This document shows positions 36,160 through 45,531 of a DNA stretch of 64,000 nt, piece after piece (position 1 is the first letter of the stretch; every line of letters starts with the position of its first letter). The stretch is from Caldifarciminota bacterium UBA3073 (GTDB lineage Bacteria; Hydrothermota; UBA3073): assembly GCA_002366725.1 (NCBI GenBank), contig DFBT01000095.1, positions 28,716 to 92,715 of the forward strand, written 5' to 3'. The notes under the pieces were generated by a model. It searched no databases, had not been told where the DNA came from, and saw nothing but the letters and a program-made list of their open reading frames with translations. The position numbers were made by a program, and so were the translations under genes.

Positions 36160-39100
36160 ATGGATAAACAAGACGCAATAAAAATTATTAGAGATACTTT
36201 TGAAAGACCTTTTGACAGAAGGTGTTTTACTTATTTTGTAAAGAATCTGCTTAACAATATAGAATCTGAAGACAAACATCCTTATAGCGGCAAATACATT
36301 CCCGATGCTTATAAACCTTTCATTAGCACACTCAAGCGCATTGGCAAATATAAGGACTCTGACGATAATAAAATAGATATTCTTATTGTTCATCTTAAAA
36401 AACCAATATCACTTGAACGGGCACGGACAATGCAGAGAAATTTCATTGCATGGTATCTCAAAGGCAGTCGTGGAGATATATTAAAAGATGCGGCTTTGGT
36501 CGCGTATGTTTCACCTGATCAGGAGGACTGGCGATTTTCTCTAGTTAAAATGGAATACAAACTTACCCAGACTAAAACTGGCAGGGTAAAGGCAAAAGAA
36601 GAATTAACCCCGGCCCGCAGATATTCTTTCTTAGTAGGAAAAAATGAACCAAATCATACCGCAAAACAACAACTCGTTCCACTCCTGCAGGATGACAAAA
36701 ATAATCCTACCTTGACTCAATTAGAAGATGCGTTCAGTATAGAAAAGGTCACTAAAGAATTCTTTGAAAAGTATCGGAACTTGTTGTTTGGGGACAAAGG
36801 AATCAAAGAAGTTCTGGATAAAATTGTTAAAAAAGATTTGGCTATTCAAAAAGATTTTAATGACAAAGGCGTTGATACTGTTAATTTCCCCAAGAAACTT
36901 TTAGGTCAGATTATTTTTCTCTATTTTTTGCAAAAGAAAGGTTGGATGGGCGTACCATCAAATAAGTCTTGGGGTGAAGGCGACAAAAGTTTTTTACGAA
37001 CTCTGTTTATTAGGAGTAAAAATGAACATAAAAATTTTTTCAATGATTATTTAGAGATTTTGTTTTACAATACATTAAACAATCCTCGTCAGACTGAAGT
37101 TGACCCCAGTTATTCCAGAGATTTTGATTGCAGAATCCCATTTTTAAATGGTGGTCTTTTTGAACCAATACAGGGTTATGATTGGCAATATACGGATATT
37201 CTTCTGCCTAATGAGTTATTCTCCAACCAAATTAGAACAAAAGAAGGTGATATAGGCACTGGGATTTTAGATGTCTTTGATAGATATAACTTCACTGTTA
37301 AAGAAGATGAGCCGTTAGAAAAAGAGGTAGCTATTGATCCGGAAATGCTTGGGAAAGTTTTTGAAAATCTTCTAAAGGTTAAGGATAGAAAATCTAAGGG
37401 TTCTTATTATACCCCCCGTGGGATTGTCCACTATATGTGTCAGGAGAGTTTGATAAATTATCTGGACACAGAAATAAATGTTGAACAAAAGCCTTTAATT
37501 AAGGGAAAAGGCATTCAAACAAAACTTTTGGGTGAACAAGCACCTATACAGAAAAGTCTAACTGCTCCCAGATATTTAACTGTAGTCTCTAAAGAAAATA
37601 TTGAAAATCTTATTCGCTACGGTGATTTGGCTATTGAACATGACATAGCCAAAGAAGAAGGCACGAAAACCTATAGACACAAATTGCCTGAAAGTATCCG
37701 GCAAAATGTCAAGCTGATTGACGAAAAATTGGCAAATATCAGAATATGCGACCCTGCCATCGGCTCAGGTGCTTTCCCTGTTGGAATGATGACAGAGATC
37801 GTTAGGGCAAGAAATGTCCTCACAACTTACCTACCTGACGAAAGCAAGAAAGACAGAAAGATTTATAATTTCAAACGTCATTGCATACAAAACTGTCTTT
37901 ACGGTGTAGATATTGATCCGGGAGCGGTAGAAATAGCCAAACTCCGTCTGTGGTTATCCCTTATTGTTGATGAAGAGGATATAAAACAGATTAAGCCTTT
38001 GCCGAATTTGGATTATAAGATAATCTGCGGTAATTCACTCTTGAGAGTAGAGAAAAGTTTTTTTAATTTGAAGGCATTTACAAAACTTGAAAAACTTAAA
38101 CCATTATTTTTTGAGGAGACTATTTCACGCAAAAAGCAAGGATATAAACAACAAATTGATGAATTGATAAAGGAAATTACAAATAATGATGAGCATTTTG
38201 ATTTTGAGGTTTATTTTTCAGAAGTCTTTCATGAAAAAAAAGGGTTTGATGTAGTGATTGCCAATCCACCGTATATAAGTTTTGGATTGAGAGGATCTGA
38301 CAAAGCTAAAAAAGATTGGGATGCTTATGTTAGAAAGAGCTATCCAAACTCCGCAGAATATAAATTAAGCACTTATGCTATATTTATAGATAAGGGGATC
38401 CAACTACTTAGAGACAAAGGAAACATATGCTATATTACACCTGATAGCTACCTATTAGGACGATATTTTTCAAAATTAAGGAATTACATTTTAAATTCAA
38501 CCTCTATAAAACAAATATTAATGTTTGAAACTGATTTTTGGCGAGAAGGAGTGATTGGTAGACCAACGATTACTCTAATGCAAAAAAATCAAAAGAAAGG
38601 ATTATGCGAGATTGAACTATTTAAAAATTTAGAAAATTTTGAAAGAGGTTTTTGCCTAAGAAACTCATATTCGCAAGAATATTTTAATAATAATAAATAT
38701 AAGCGTTTTAAACTACTTTTTAGTAATAGAGCAAAAAGACTTGTAGAAATTGTTGAAGCTGATTCAATATCACTTGGGGATGTAGCAAAAATTACCACTG
38801 GCGTAAGGTCGAAAATTGGACAGAAGAAAATTATAGCAGATAGACAGGCAGAAAAAAATTGGAAGAAAGGTATAATTTCCAGTGCCCAAGTTTATCCATA
38901 CATAGTCAAATGGAGGGGACATTATCTAAATATTGATAAAAAACTGTTATGGGCAGGTGGATGGGATTCAAATATAGTAGAAAATCCAAAGATAATGATT
39001 AGACAAACTAGTGATTCATTAATTGCAGGAATTGATATGGAAGGGTTTTATCATCTTAACAATGTGCATTCTTTAAGCATCCTAAAGGAGAACATATCTC

Positions 39101-39390
39101 TTGAGTATATTTGTGCCGTGTTAAATTCGAAACTAATGAATAAATTTTATCAACTTGTTAGTCTTGAAAGAAGCAGAACAATGGCTCAAACTGATATTGA
39201 TGTATTAGAAACATTACCTATCAAAATGATAGAAATGAAAGCCCAAAAAAAGATTATAGAATTGGTACACCAAATTATTCATAATGGCTTACTAAATCAA
39301 ATCTTAGAAGAAATTGAAAATTTGATATGTGAGATATACAAATTGCCAGCAGAAATGAAAAAATATGTCATGGAAGATAATTTATATTAA
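36160..39390 (+). CDS. Eco57I-type adenine-specific DNA methyltransferase
   Basis: 1076 residues. S-adenosylmethionine motif I is DPAIGSGAFPVGMM (about residue 530) and the catalytic motif IV is DVVIANPPYISF (about 702), defining N6-adenine methylation. The N-terminal third is a helical domain; the C-terminal third resembles a TaqI/Eco57I target-recognition domain. PglX of BREX has a similar layout, but no PglZ or BrxC is present here. With the upstream PLD-helicase it probably forms a restriction-modification pair in which it protects host DNA. Confidence 0.9.
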   Translation: MDKQDAIKIIRDTFERPFDRRCFTYFVKNLLNNIESEDKHPYSGKYIPDAYKPFISTLKRIGKYKDSDDNKIDILIVHLKKPISLERARTMQRNFIAWYLKGSRGDILKDAALVAYVSPDQEDWRFSLVKMEYKLTQTKTGRVKAKEELTPARRYSFLVGKNEPNHTAKQQLVPLLQDDKNNPTLTQLEDAFSIEKVTKEFFEKYRNLLFGDKGIKEVLDKIVKKDLAIQKDFNDKGVDTVNFPKKLLGQIIFLYFLQKKGWMGVPSNKSWGEGDKSFLRTLFIRSKNEHKNFFNDYLEILFYNTLNNPRQTEVDPSYSRDFDCRIPFLNGGLFEPIQGYDWQYTDILLPNELFSNQIRTKEGDIGTGILDVFDRYNFTVKEDEPLEKEVAIDPEMLGKVFENLLKVKDRKSKGSYYTPRGIVHYMCQESLINYLDTEINVEQKPLIKGKGIQTKLLGEQAPIQKSLTAPRYLTVVSKENIENLIRYGDLAIEHDIAKEEGTKTYRHKLPESIRQNVKLIDEKLANIRICDPAIGSGAFPVGMMTEIVRARNVLTTYLPDESKKDRKIYNFKRHCIQNCLYGVDIDPGAVEIAKLRLWLSLIVDEEDIKQIKPLPNLDYKIICGNSLLRVEKSFFNLKAFTKLEKLKPLFFEETISRKKQGYKQQIDELIKEITNNDEHFDFEVYFSEVFHEKKGFDVVIANPPYISFGLRGSDKAKKDWDAYVRKSYPNSAEYKLSTYAIFIDKGIQLLRDKGNICYITPDSYLLGRYFSKLRNYILNSTSIKQILMFETDFWREGVIGRPTITLMQKNQKKGLCEIELFKNLENFERGFCLRNSYSQEYFNNNKYKRFKLLFSNRAKRLVEIVEADSISLGDVAKITTGVRSKIGQKKIIADRQAEKNWKKGIISSAQVYPYIVKWRGHYLNIDKKLLWAGGWDSNIVENPKIMIRQTSDSLIAGIDMEGFYHLNNVHSLSILKENISLEYICAVLNSKLMNKFYQLVSLERSRTMAQTDIDVLETLPIKMIEMKAQKKIIELVHQIIHNGLLNQILEEIENLICEIYKLPAEMKKYVMEDNLY

Positions 39391-39407
39391 ATTTAAAGGG
39401 GGAGAAA

Positions 39408-40304
39408 ATGTTTGTAAAAATGGGTTTCAAAAAATGGACAAAGGGGACACAAGCAGGTTTAAGAATATATACTGATTCAATAAATAAACTCTCTAGTATC
39501 CTTGAATTTCCTTCGCGAGACACACAATGGAGGTCGCTTAGAGATTTTTTACGCGCGATAGAACTGTCAGGAGATGGAACAAATGTACCACCTTACTCAC
39601 GAAACTTACAAATTGTAGATATCTCTTTATCAAAAAAACTTTCTGCAACGATGACTATTGCTCAGCATAATCACTCAACACAAGGATACATTACTGTTTC
39701 AAGTGGAACTTGGTTAGGAATAATAGTCGAAAAATTTATGAATAGAAATTTCTATTGTGAGTATGTTAGCGGAGAGAATATTGATTTATTAATTTTACCT
39801 GATTTTAAACTTGATATTAGAAAACAGAGAAAAAATGAATTAAATATAATAGAAAAGAAAGTATATTCCAAATCTTTACGCAAATCTAATGTAGCTCCGC
39901 TTGAAGCAAATATAATAGGTCTATATTTTGAACTAGAAGAAGTAAAGTATATTTCAGAGAAAGAAAAACTTGCTCCTTTCCATAGATTCCCGAATTTAAA
40001 CAGTAATCTGCCAAAAATTGCTAGGAGAAATATCTCGTGTGATATAGATGTATGCGATAATCAAGGGCACTTTGTTAAGTTCGTTGAAGTTAAATCTGTA
40101 TATGGTCTTCCTGGAAAAGAGTTTAATCTTACAATAAATGAATATAAATCTAGGGAAATATGTCGTAGAAATAAATGGGAATATGAGATCGTAGTATATT
40201 ATCATATAGGTAAACAAATATTGAAGCGTTTAATAATTACACCAGAAATGAAATTGATTGCCAGGCCATCTGGTTATTGGTGCACTTTTGAAAAAACTGG
40301 TTAA
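39408..40304 (+). CDS. PD-(D/E)XK-type nuclease, DUF3883-like C-terminus
   Basis: 298 residues. The C-terminal ~100 residues contain ISCDIDVCDNQG followed by FVKFVEVKSVYG and FNLTINEYKSRE, matching the D...ExK nuclease core of DUF3883-like (NO VEIN-type) proteins. The N-terminal two thirds are not recognised and may bind DNA. A strong ribosome site (GGGGGAG) and an 18-base gap link it to the methyltransferase. It may be an additional cleavage subunit. Confidence 0.75.
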   Translation: MFVKMGFKKWTKGTQAGLRIYTDSINKLSSILEFPSRDTQWRSLRDFLRAIELSGDGTNVPPYSRNLQIVDISLSKKLSATMTIAQHNHSTQGYITVSSGTWLGIIVEKFMNRNFYCEYVSGENIDLLILPDFKLDIRKQRKNELNIIEKKVYSKSLRKSNVAPLEANIIGLYFELEEVKYISEKEKLAPFHRFPNLNSNLPKIARRNISCDIDVCDNQGHFVKFVEVKSVYGLPGKEFNLTINEYKSREICRRNKWEYEIVVYYHIGKQILKRLIITPEMKLIARPSGYWCTFEKTG

Positions 40305-40308
40305 AAAC

Positions 40309-40401
40309 ATGAAAGAACCTAAACGGCAGATTGACCAGATGGTTTATAAACTCTACGAATTAACAGAACAGGAAATTAAGGTAATTGAGGAATCAATATA
40401 G
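40309..40401 (+). pseudogene. Stray C-terminus of an Eco57I/HsdM-type methyltransferase
   Basis: 30 codons ending in TAG: QIDQMVYKLYELTEQEIKVI is the standard last helix of adenine methyltransferases of this class (IDxLVYELYGLTEEEI). The methyltransferase at 36160 has its own, different end, so this is a leftover of a second enzyme gene. Confidence 0.7.
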
Positions 40402-40599
40402 CAGCACATTTATTAGGGCATATTATGCTGGCAAATCACTATATGAGATGTAATTGTTTTAAAGAAATGAAGAGGTTAAAACAAAGCTTCAGATATGGTG
40501 CTATATCTACAATACTGTGCATATACCACTAAATCGGAGGAATATCTGCAAGGCGGATATATACGAGAGATACGCCATGCAATTAGGAGGTGGTAAAAG

Positions 40600-40827
40600 T
40601 TGAAAAGATTAACTTATACCTACGCACTTGTCAAATCCCTTTATGACCAAGGGAAAGATTATATTGATTCTTTTTGGCCTTTTGCAATTAAAGCATTTCC
40701 TTCAAGGGATAGATTTGTAGATTCGGCAGTTATTCAAAAGGCTTCAAAAGAAAAATTTGGCTTGGAAATACCATTGGGAAATTTGGTGTCAGTTCTCAGT
40801 AAGCCTTTGTTGTATAAAGAGTTATAA
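40600..40827 (+). pseudogene. N-terminal fragment of an unknown protein
   Basis: 75 codons from TTG after AGGAGGTGG: KRLTYTYALVKSLYDQGKDY and FGLEIPLGNLVSVLSK look like a genuine protein start, possibly a winged-helix region, but the frame stops 48 bases before the MITE-like element. GGAAATTTGGTGTCAG is present twice (near 40788 and 40850) around the break. Probably a longer gene truncated by repeat insertion. Confidence 0.5.
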
Positions 40828-40875
40828 CGAAACTTTATTTTGTGAGTGGAAATTTGGTGTCAGGGGGAGAAACGT

Positions 40876-41113
40876 GGGGTCGCGTCTTGACACCTGTCTG
40901 CCGACAGGTAGATTAGATATTCTTCTCAACAATCAATTGGTTTTTGTAGTAAAAAATCGGGTTGAATGGCCTTGTATGCGAGAATACTCGAGAGAAAGAC
41001 ACATTACGAAATCGTAAGGGAGACTTCTCTACCTGTCGGTAGACAGGTAATGCAAGTCTCCGAAGAAAGAACAAAAAAGAGACAAGAAATGTCCAATGTC
41101 AAGACCTGGCCCT
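40876..41113. mobile_element. MITE-like element, copy 1
   Basis: 238 bp. Left end GGGGTCGCGTCTTGACA, right end (reverse complement) AGGGCCAGGTCTTGACA. Two 20-bp palindromic cassettes lie at 40892-40911 and 41029-41048; the second is in the loop of a GGAGACTT/AAGTCTCC hairpin. Copies 2 and 3 are at 46519 and 53850. No transposase inside. Confidence 0.85.
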
Positions 41114-41297
41114 AATTTTCCCTACTGAGCTATGGCGACAGGTACTCCAACCTATCTTATAAAAGATAGCCAAGAAAGACCTAAAAGGCTGTCTCAGCAT
41201 ACGGTTTTTTGGGGTTGCCTGGAATGTTGCAGATGTTTCCCAACGGTGATATTTATGTCTTTTATTTTTGACAGCGAGGTATAAGAAAGTAAGTTTT

Positions 41298-44200
41298 ATG
41301 AGGAGGAAGATGTTGTTGTTATCAGTTGTTATAGCTTTGGTTCCCTTTGGTTCTGTACTTTTAGCTATGACCAGTGAGGAGATTTCAAAGTTCCCTTCAC
41401 AAGAGAAGATGAAATATGAGGAAGAGATAAGGGTATTACCAAACGTTCTTGAGACCATTAAAAAGAGAGAACTGCAAGAGACAGTGAGCTTCCAGTCCAG
41501 GCAGGTTTTAGTCAGGGAGTCTATATCAAAGGATGGCATGGTGAAGCTAAAGAGGGCAAGAAAGGTTATAAGCGGAATACCTGGTGAGGGTCGCAAGGCT
41601 GTGATTGTTGCAGAGGGGTTTGAGGGACCTTGGCCCCCCCTTGGATGGACGGTTATTCAGACATGTACAGATTCTACACACTACATCCCTGCTTGGTGGA
41701 CTCAGTCAGACTACGACCAACATACAGGAAGCTATTCTGCTAGATTGTGGTGGTCTTGGGAACATCAGGATGAATGGCTTATAACACATAGTATTATACT
41801 TACCGGTTCTGCATCCTGTTTATATTACGCGTCATTCTGGACTTATGGATGGGAAGGTTCCGTCCATGGTGACCATTACTATGTCAAGGTATCCACAGAT
41901 AATGGCACCACATGGGATGTTCTACTTGATTTGAGCAATCTAACCGGGAACGGCTGGAATACATGGGATTATCCCTATGTAATGGATCTTTCATCTTATG
42001 CTGGGGATACAATAAAGCTTGCCTGGCACGGGGTAGATGGTCCAACTAATGACGGTCTGTGGTATATATGGCTGGTCGATGATGTTGAGGTATGGTATCC
42101 TTCCGAACATGATATAGGTGTGACGACAATATATTCACCTACAGGCACATATATGCCGCTTGTGTCTGTGACACCCAGCGTGGAGGTAGAGAATTTCGGA
42201 GCCAATAATGAGATCTTTGATGTCACATTCAAGATCTATGATGATACCGAGACGGAGGTATATTCTGAGACCGAGGAGAACCTGACGATTAATCAAGGTG
42301 AGACCCAGACGGTCAATTTCCCCGCATTCAATACTGCACTTGGCACATATACCACCGAGGCATATACGGTGCTCCCCCCGGACGAGGAACTATCAAATGA
42401 CACACTTCTGAGCGCATTTAATGTGAGCCTTGCGGTGCCCGAGGACACCATTCACTATGACGGCCCAAATAATAACGATGCTATTGGTTTACCTACTGGC
42501 GGCACGTATGAGGCAGCGATAAGGATAACGCCGACAGAACTTGCAGGGTACGATGGCTGGCAGATTAAATCAGTGATATTCTATCATTATGAGGCGGCGA
42601 CACATTCTTGTGCAGCCAAGATATATGAGGGTGGAACACCCACATCGCCCGGCGCTCTGATAATACGGGAACCCTGTTCTACTTCTGATACAGGATGGCA
42701 TAGGATAGACCTGGCAAATCCCGTACTGCTTGATACCTGCAAAGATATATGGGTATCTGTTGAGGTAACACATGCTGCGGGTGAATATCCGATAGGAATC
42801 GATGCTGGTCCTGCGGTTGCTGGGAAGGGTGACTGGATAAACTCCACCGGCACATGGGAAGAGCTGTTAGATTATGATTTAAATTATAACTTTAATGTTA
42901 GAGCACTAGTTGAGATTGCTATTCAAAACCATGATATAGGTGTGACGACAATATATGCGCCCACAGGCACATATATAGAGGGCGTGTCTGTAACACCCAG
43001 CGTGGGGGTGGAGAACTTTGGTGGTAGTAATGAGATCTTCGATGTCACATTCAAGATCTATGATGATACCGAGACGGAGGTATATTCTGAGACCGAGAAG
43101 AACCTGACGATTTATTATGAAGAGACTCAAACGGTCAATTTCCCTGCATTTAATGCTACGGTTGGCACATATACCACCGAGGCATATACGGAGCTTCCGA
43201 CAGACGAGGATCTTTCGGATGATACACTTCGGAGTGCATTTAATGTGAGTCCCGCGTTGGATGTTGGTATAACAGCTCTATATTTCAGCAATAACTCTGT
43301 AGAGTGGCCACCTAACTATACAACTCAATATCCAAGAACTGATGAGGAATTTATTGGTGCTGTAATTAGTAATAACTGTGATAATACAATATCCGATATA
43401 ATTGTCCAGTTTCTAATCGACGATGTGCCCATAGGTGAAGATACAATAGGTGCCCTATTAAGCCATGACGCTATAGTTGTAGACTACTTGTGGACACTAC
43501 CTGAACCATCGACTGAGAACAAAAGGGTTGCAGTAAAGACAGATCCGTATGATCATATTCTGGAAACAAATGAGGACAACAATGATAGCAGTGAGACGGT
43601 GTCAATATATTATGTTGTTACTCCCCATTCCAATCCTCCGACAGGTAGAGCTTATGACTTGAGAACCGATGTCTACGGAGAGTTCAACAACTGGGGCTGG
43701 GAATCAAGTGAATTTTGGGATGCCTTTTTAACACAGATTTCGTCTCTATCCTTATGGGATCATGCAGAAAGGGTTATGTTGGGCTTTATAGGAGCTCCAT
43801 GGGCATATGTATGTGGTATAAGAGGTCATTGTTATGGGATGGCAAGTAGTTCAACATTGTACTTTGAAGATCCGAGTTTAAAACCTGTACAGAAACCTAC
43901 CTTTGCAATGGAAAAGGAAGAAGCTAAATATGAGATAAGTAATTATCAACAGAAAATGTTTCTAGATGTCCTCAGATTTATGCTTTCTCCCGCAAGTGAC
44001 CCAGCTACAGAATACACAAAACTCTTGTCGAAAATCAGACACGACAAGCTTCCTACAATGATTTTAAGCCAAAAATACGCAACTTCTGCTTATAAGATAT
44101 TAGAAAGAGGTGACTTTAAGATTGTATATGTATATGATAACGCATATTATTACGGCCCAGGAGAAACTAAAACAATTTGGCCAAGAATATGTATATTTGA

Positions 44201-45149
44201 TTTCAGAAATGATACTAATGACTTTTGGTCCTACGGCAGGGAATGCTTAGATTATGAGATGTACCAGAATGATACCAATATGTATTGTTATGGTTTTCCT
44301 TACAGGAATTACTCAGATGCTTCAAAAGGAGATGTTCTTGTACAATATCCGAGGAGAGAAATTGGATATTGGTCAAAGAATCTGCTGCGAGGGGTATATA
44401 GTGCTTTTAGGGAACTATTAATAATGTCTGCCAAGTTCATGGTTACCATTGCCTGTCCTGTTGACGGCCTCATTACTGACCAACATGGTAGAAAGATAGG
44501 CTTTTCGGGAGATAGTTTGGTAAATGAAATTCCTGATGCATCTGTTGACACAGCATTAGATGTTGAAATATATTACTTGCCGGATAACCTTGAATATACA
44601 GTTCAGACAACTGCCTACGATACCGGTATGATGATGTTGAATATAGTTATACCGGTAGAATCGGATATAGTTAGACATGTACAGTTTGACAGTGTACAGT
44701 TAGAACAGAACACTAAGACGGAAATTAGTTTCACTCATTCGAGCACGAATTTTCCGATGGAAGTTGACATAGACGGAAACGGAACGCCGGATACTACATT
44801 ATATCCCAGCTATAATGGCACTGATCTATTGACTGGTATTGAGTTGAGTCCCGACGAAGAAATTATTCCTGATAGCTATGATCTTTGCCCGTTATATCCT
44901 AATCCGTCCAGTTCGACTATCCAAATACGATATGCCTTACCGAAAGTTCAAGATGTGACCATTGAAATATATGATATTACTGGTAGAACTATTGAAACTA
45001 TTGTTAATGGATATCATGAAGCAGGTTATCATTTAGCCGTGTGGGAAGGTAAAGATAAAACAGGCAAAAGACTCACTCCAGGGGTATACTTCTGTCGCAT
45101 GAAAACCCCAGACTTTGTAGCGACAAGGAAAGTAATACTAATGCAATAG
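41298..45149 (+). CDS. Large secreted multi-domain protein with sorting domain
   Basis: About 1283 residues from ATG 41298. Signal peptide (KMLLLSVVIALVPFGSVLLA), then a cleaved-adhesin/choice-of-anchor-like domain (EGFEGPWPPLGWTV...), two near-identical CARDB-like modules (starting HDIGVTTIYSPTGTY and HDIGVTTIYAPTGTY), a third CARDB-like domain, a unique ~300-residue domain with RGHCYGMASSSTLYF, and a C-terminal FlgD/type-IX-like sorting domain (LYPNPSSSTIQIRY, PGVYFCRM). The Cys in GHCYGM may be a papain-like nucleophile; this is a guess. Likely exported and attached to the surface. Confidence 0.8.
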   Translation: MRRKMLLLSVVIALVPFGSVLLAMTSEEISKFPSQEKMKYEEEIRVLPNVLETIKKRELQETVSFQSRQVLVRESISKDGMVKLKRARKVISGIPGEGRKAVIVAEGFEGPWPPLGWTVIQTCTDSTHYIPAWWTQSDYDQHTGSYSARLWWSWEHQDEWLITHSIILTGSASCLYYASFWTYGWEGSVHGDHYYVKVSTDNGTTWDVLLDLSNLTGNGWNTWDYPYVMDLSSYAGDTIKLAWHGVDGPTNDGLWYIWLVDDVEVWYPSEHDIGVTTIYSPTGTYMPLVSVTPSVEVENFGANNEIFDVTFKIYDDTETEVYSETEENLTINQGETQTVNFPAFNTALGTYTTEAYTVLPPDEELSNDTLLSAFNVSLAVPEDTIHYDGPNNNDAIGLPTGGTYEAAIRITPTELAGYDGWQIKSVIFYHYEAATHSCAAKIYEGGTPTSPGALIIREPCSTSDTGWHRIDLANPVLLDTCKDIWVSVEVTHAAGEYPIGIDAGPAVAGKGDWINSTGTWEELLDYDLNYNFNVRALVEIAIQNHDIGVTTIYAPTGTYIEGVSVTPSVGVENFGGSNEIFDVTFKIYDDTETEVYSETEKNLTIYYEETQTVNFPAFNATVGTYTTEAYTELPTDEDLSDDTLRSAFNVSPALDVGITALYFSNNSVEWPPNYTTQYPRTDEEFIGAVISNNCDNTISDIIVQFLIDDVPIGEDTIGALLSHDAIVVDYLWTLPEPSTENKRVAVKTDPYDHILETNEDNNDSSETVSIYYVVTPHSNPPTGRAYDLRTDVYGEFNNWGWESSEFWDAFLTQISSLSLWDHAERVMLGFIGAPWAYVCGIRGHCYGMASSSTLYFEDPSLKPVQKPTFAMEKEEAKYEISNYQQKMFLDVLRFMLSPASDPATEYTKLLSKIRHDKLPTMILSQKYATSAYKILERGDFKIVYVYDNAYYYGPGETKTIWPRICIFDFRNDTNDFWSYGRECLDYEMYQNDTNMYCYGFPYRNYSDASKGDVLVQYPRREIGYWSKNLLRGVYSAFRELLIMSAKFMVTIACPVDGLITDQHGRKIGFSGDSLVNEIPDASVDTALDVEIYYLPDNLEYTVQTTAYDTGMMMLNIVIPVESDIVRHVQFDSVQLEQNTKTEISFTHSSTNFPMEVDIDGNGTPDTTLYPSYNGTDLLTGIELSPDEEIIPDSYDLCPLYPNPSSSTIQIRYALPKVQDVTIEIYDITGRTIETIVNGYHEAGYHLAVWEGKDKTGKRLTPGVYFCRMKTPDFVATRKVILMQ

Positions 45150-45354
45150 TGTCATGCGGCCTTGTATGACGTTCCAATTGTGTGGCGGGAGTCTATCAGT
45201 AAGAAAGTTGCGTTAAATACACCTTCTTATCATTATAGAATCTCATATCAAAACCTCTCTTTGATCTTTACATAGAGGAATCTCTGTATTGCGGGTGAGC
45301 GGGGCTTGTATGTTTTAAATCTATAGGTGTGTTTAATGTGAGATTAAATTTCCC

Positions 45355-45383
45355 TTGATTTTTCCTCTAGTTTATGATATAAT
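45355..45383 (+). promoter_or_regulatory. Promoter of the beta-lactamase family gene
   Basis: TTGATT, 17-nt spacer, TATAAT (45378-45383), about 150 bases before the ATG at 45532; 45150-45531 otherwise shows no gene. Confidence 0.7.
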
Positions 45384-45531
45384 ACACCAAAGGTTTGGAA
45401 GTTGTCAACACATGATGTTCATAGTGTTATACTGCAAAAATTCGCTGTGTTTGCAGATTTATTTAGGCCGTATAATATAGGTCAGAAAGCAAAATTGATG
45501 ATTATTAATAAACCCATTTGAAGGAGGAAGG

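Noticed and set aside
36160..39390. BREX PglX
   Set aside because: The layout is similar, but no pglZ, brxC, brxA or brxB gene is near; a two- to four-gene restriction-like cluster fits better.
41099..41596. Minus-strand frame opposite the start of the large secreted protein
   Set aside because: No ribosome site and no protein-like pattern; it overlaps a conserved signal peptide and repeat DNA.
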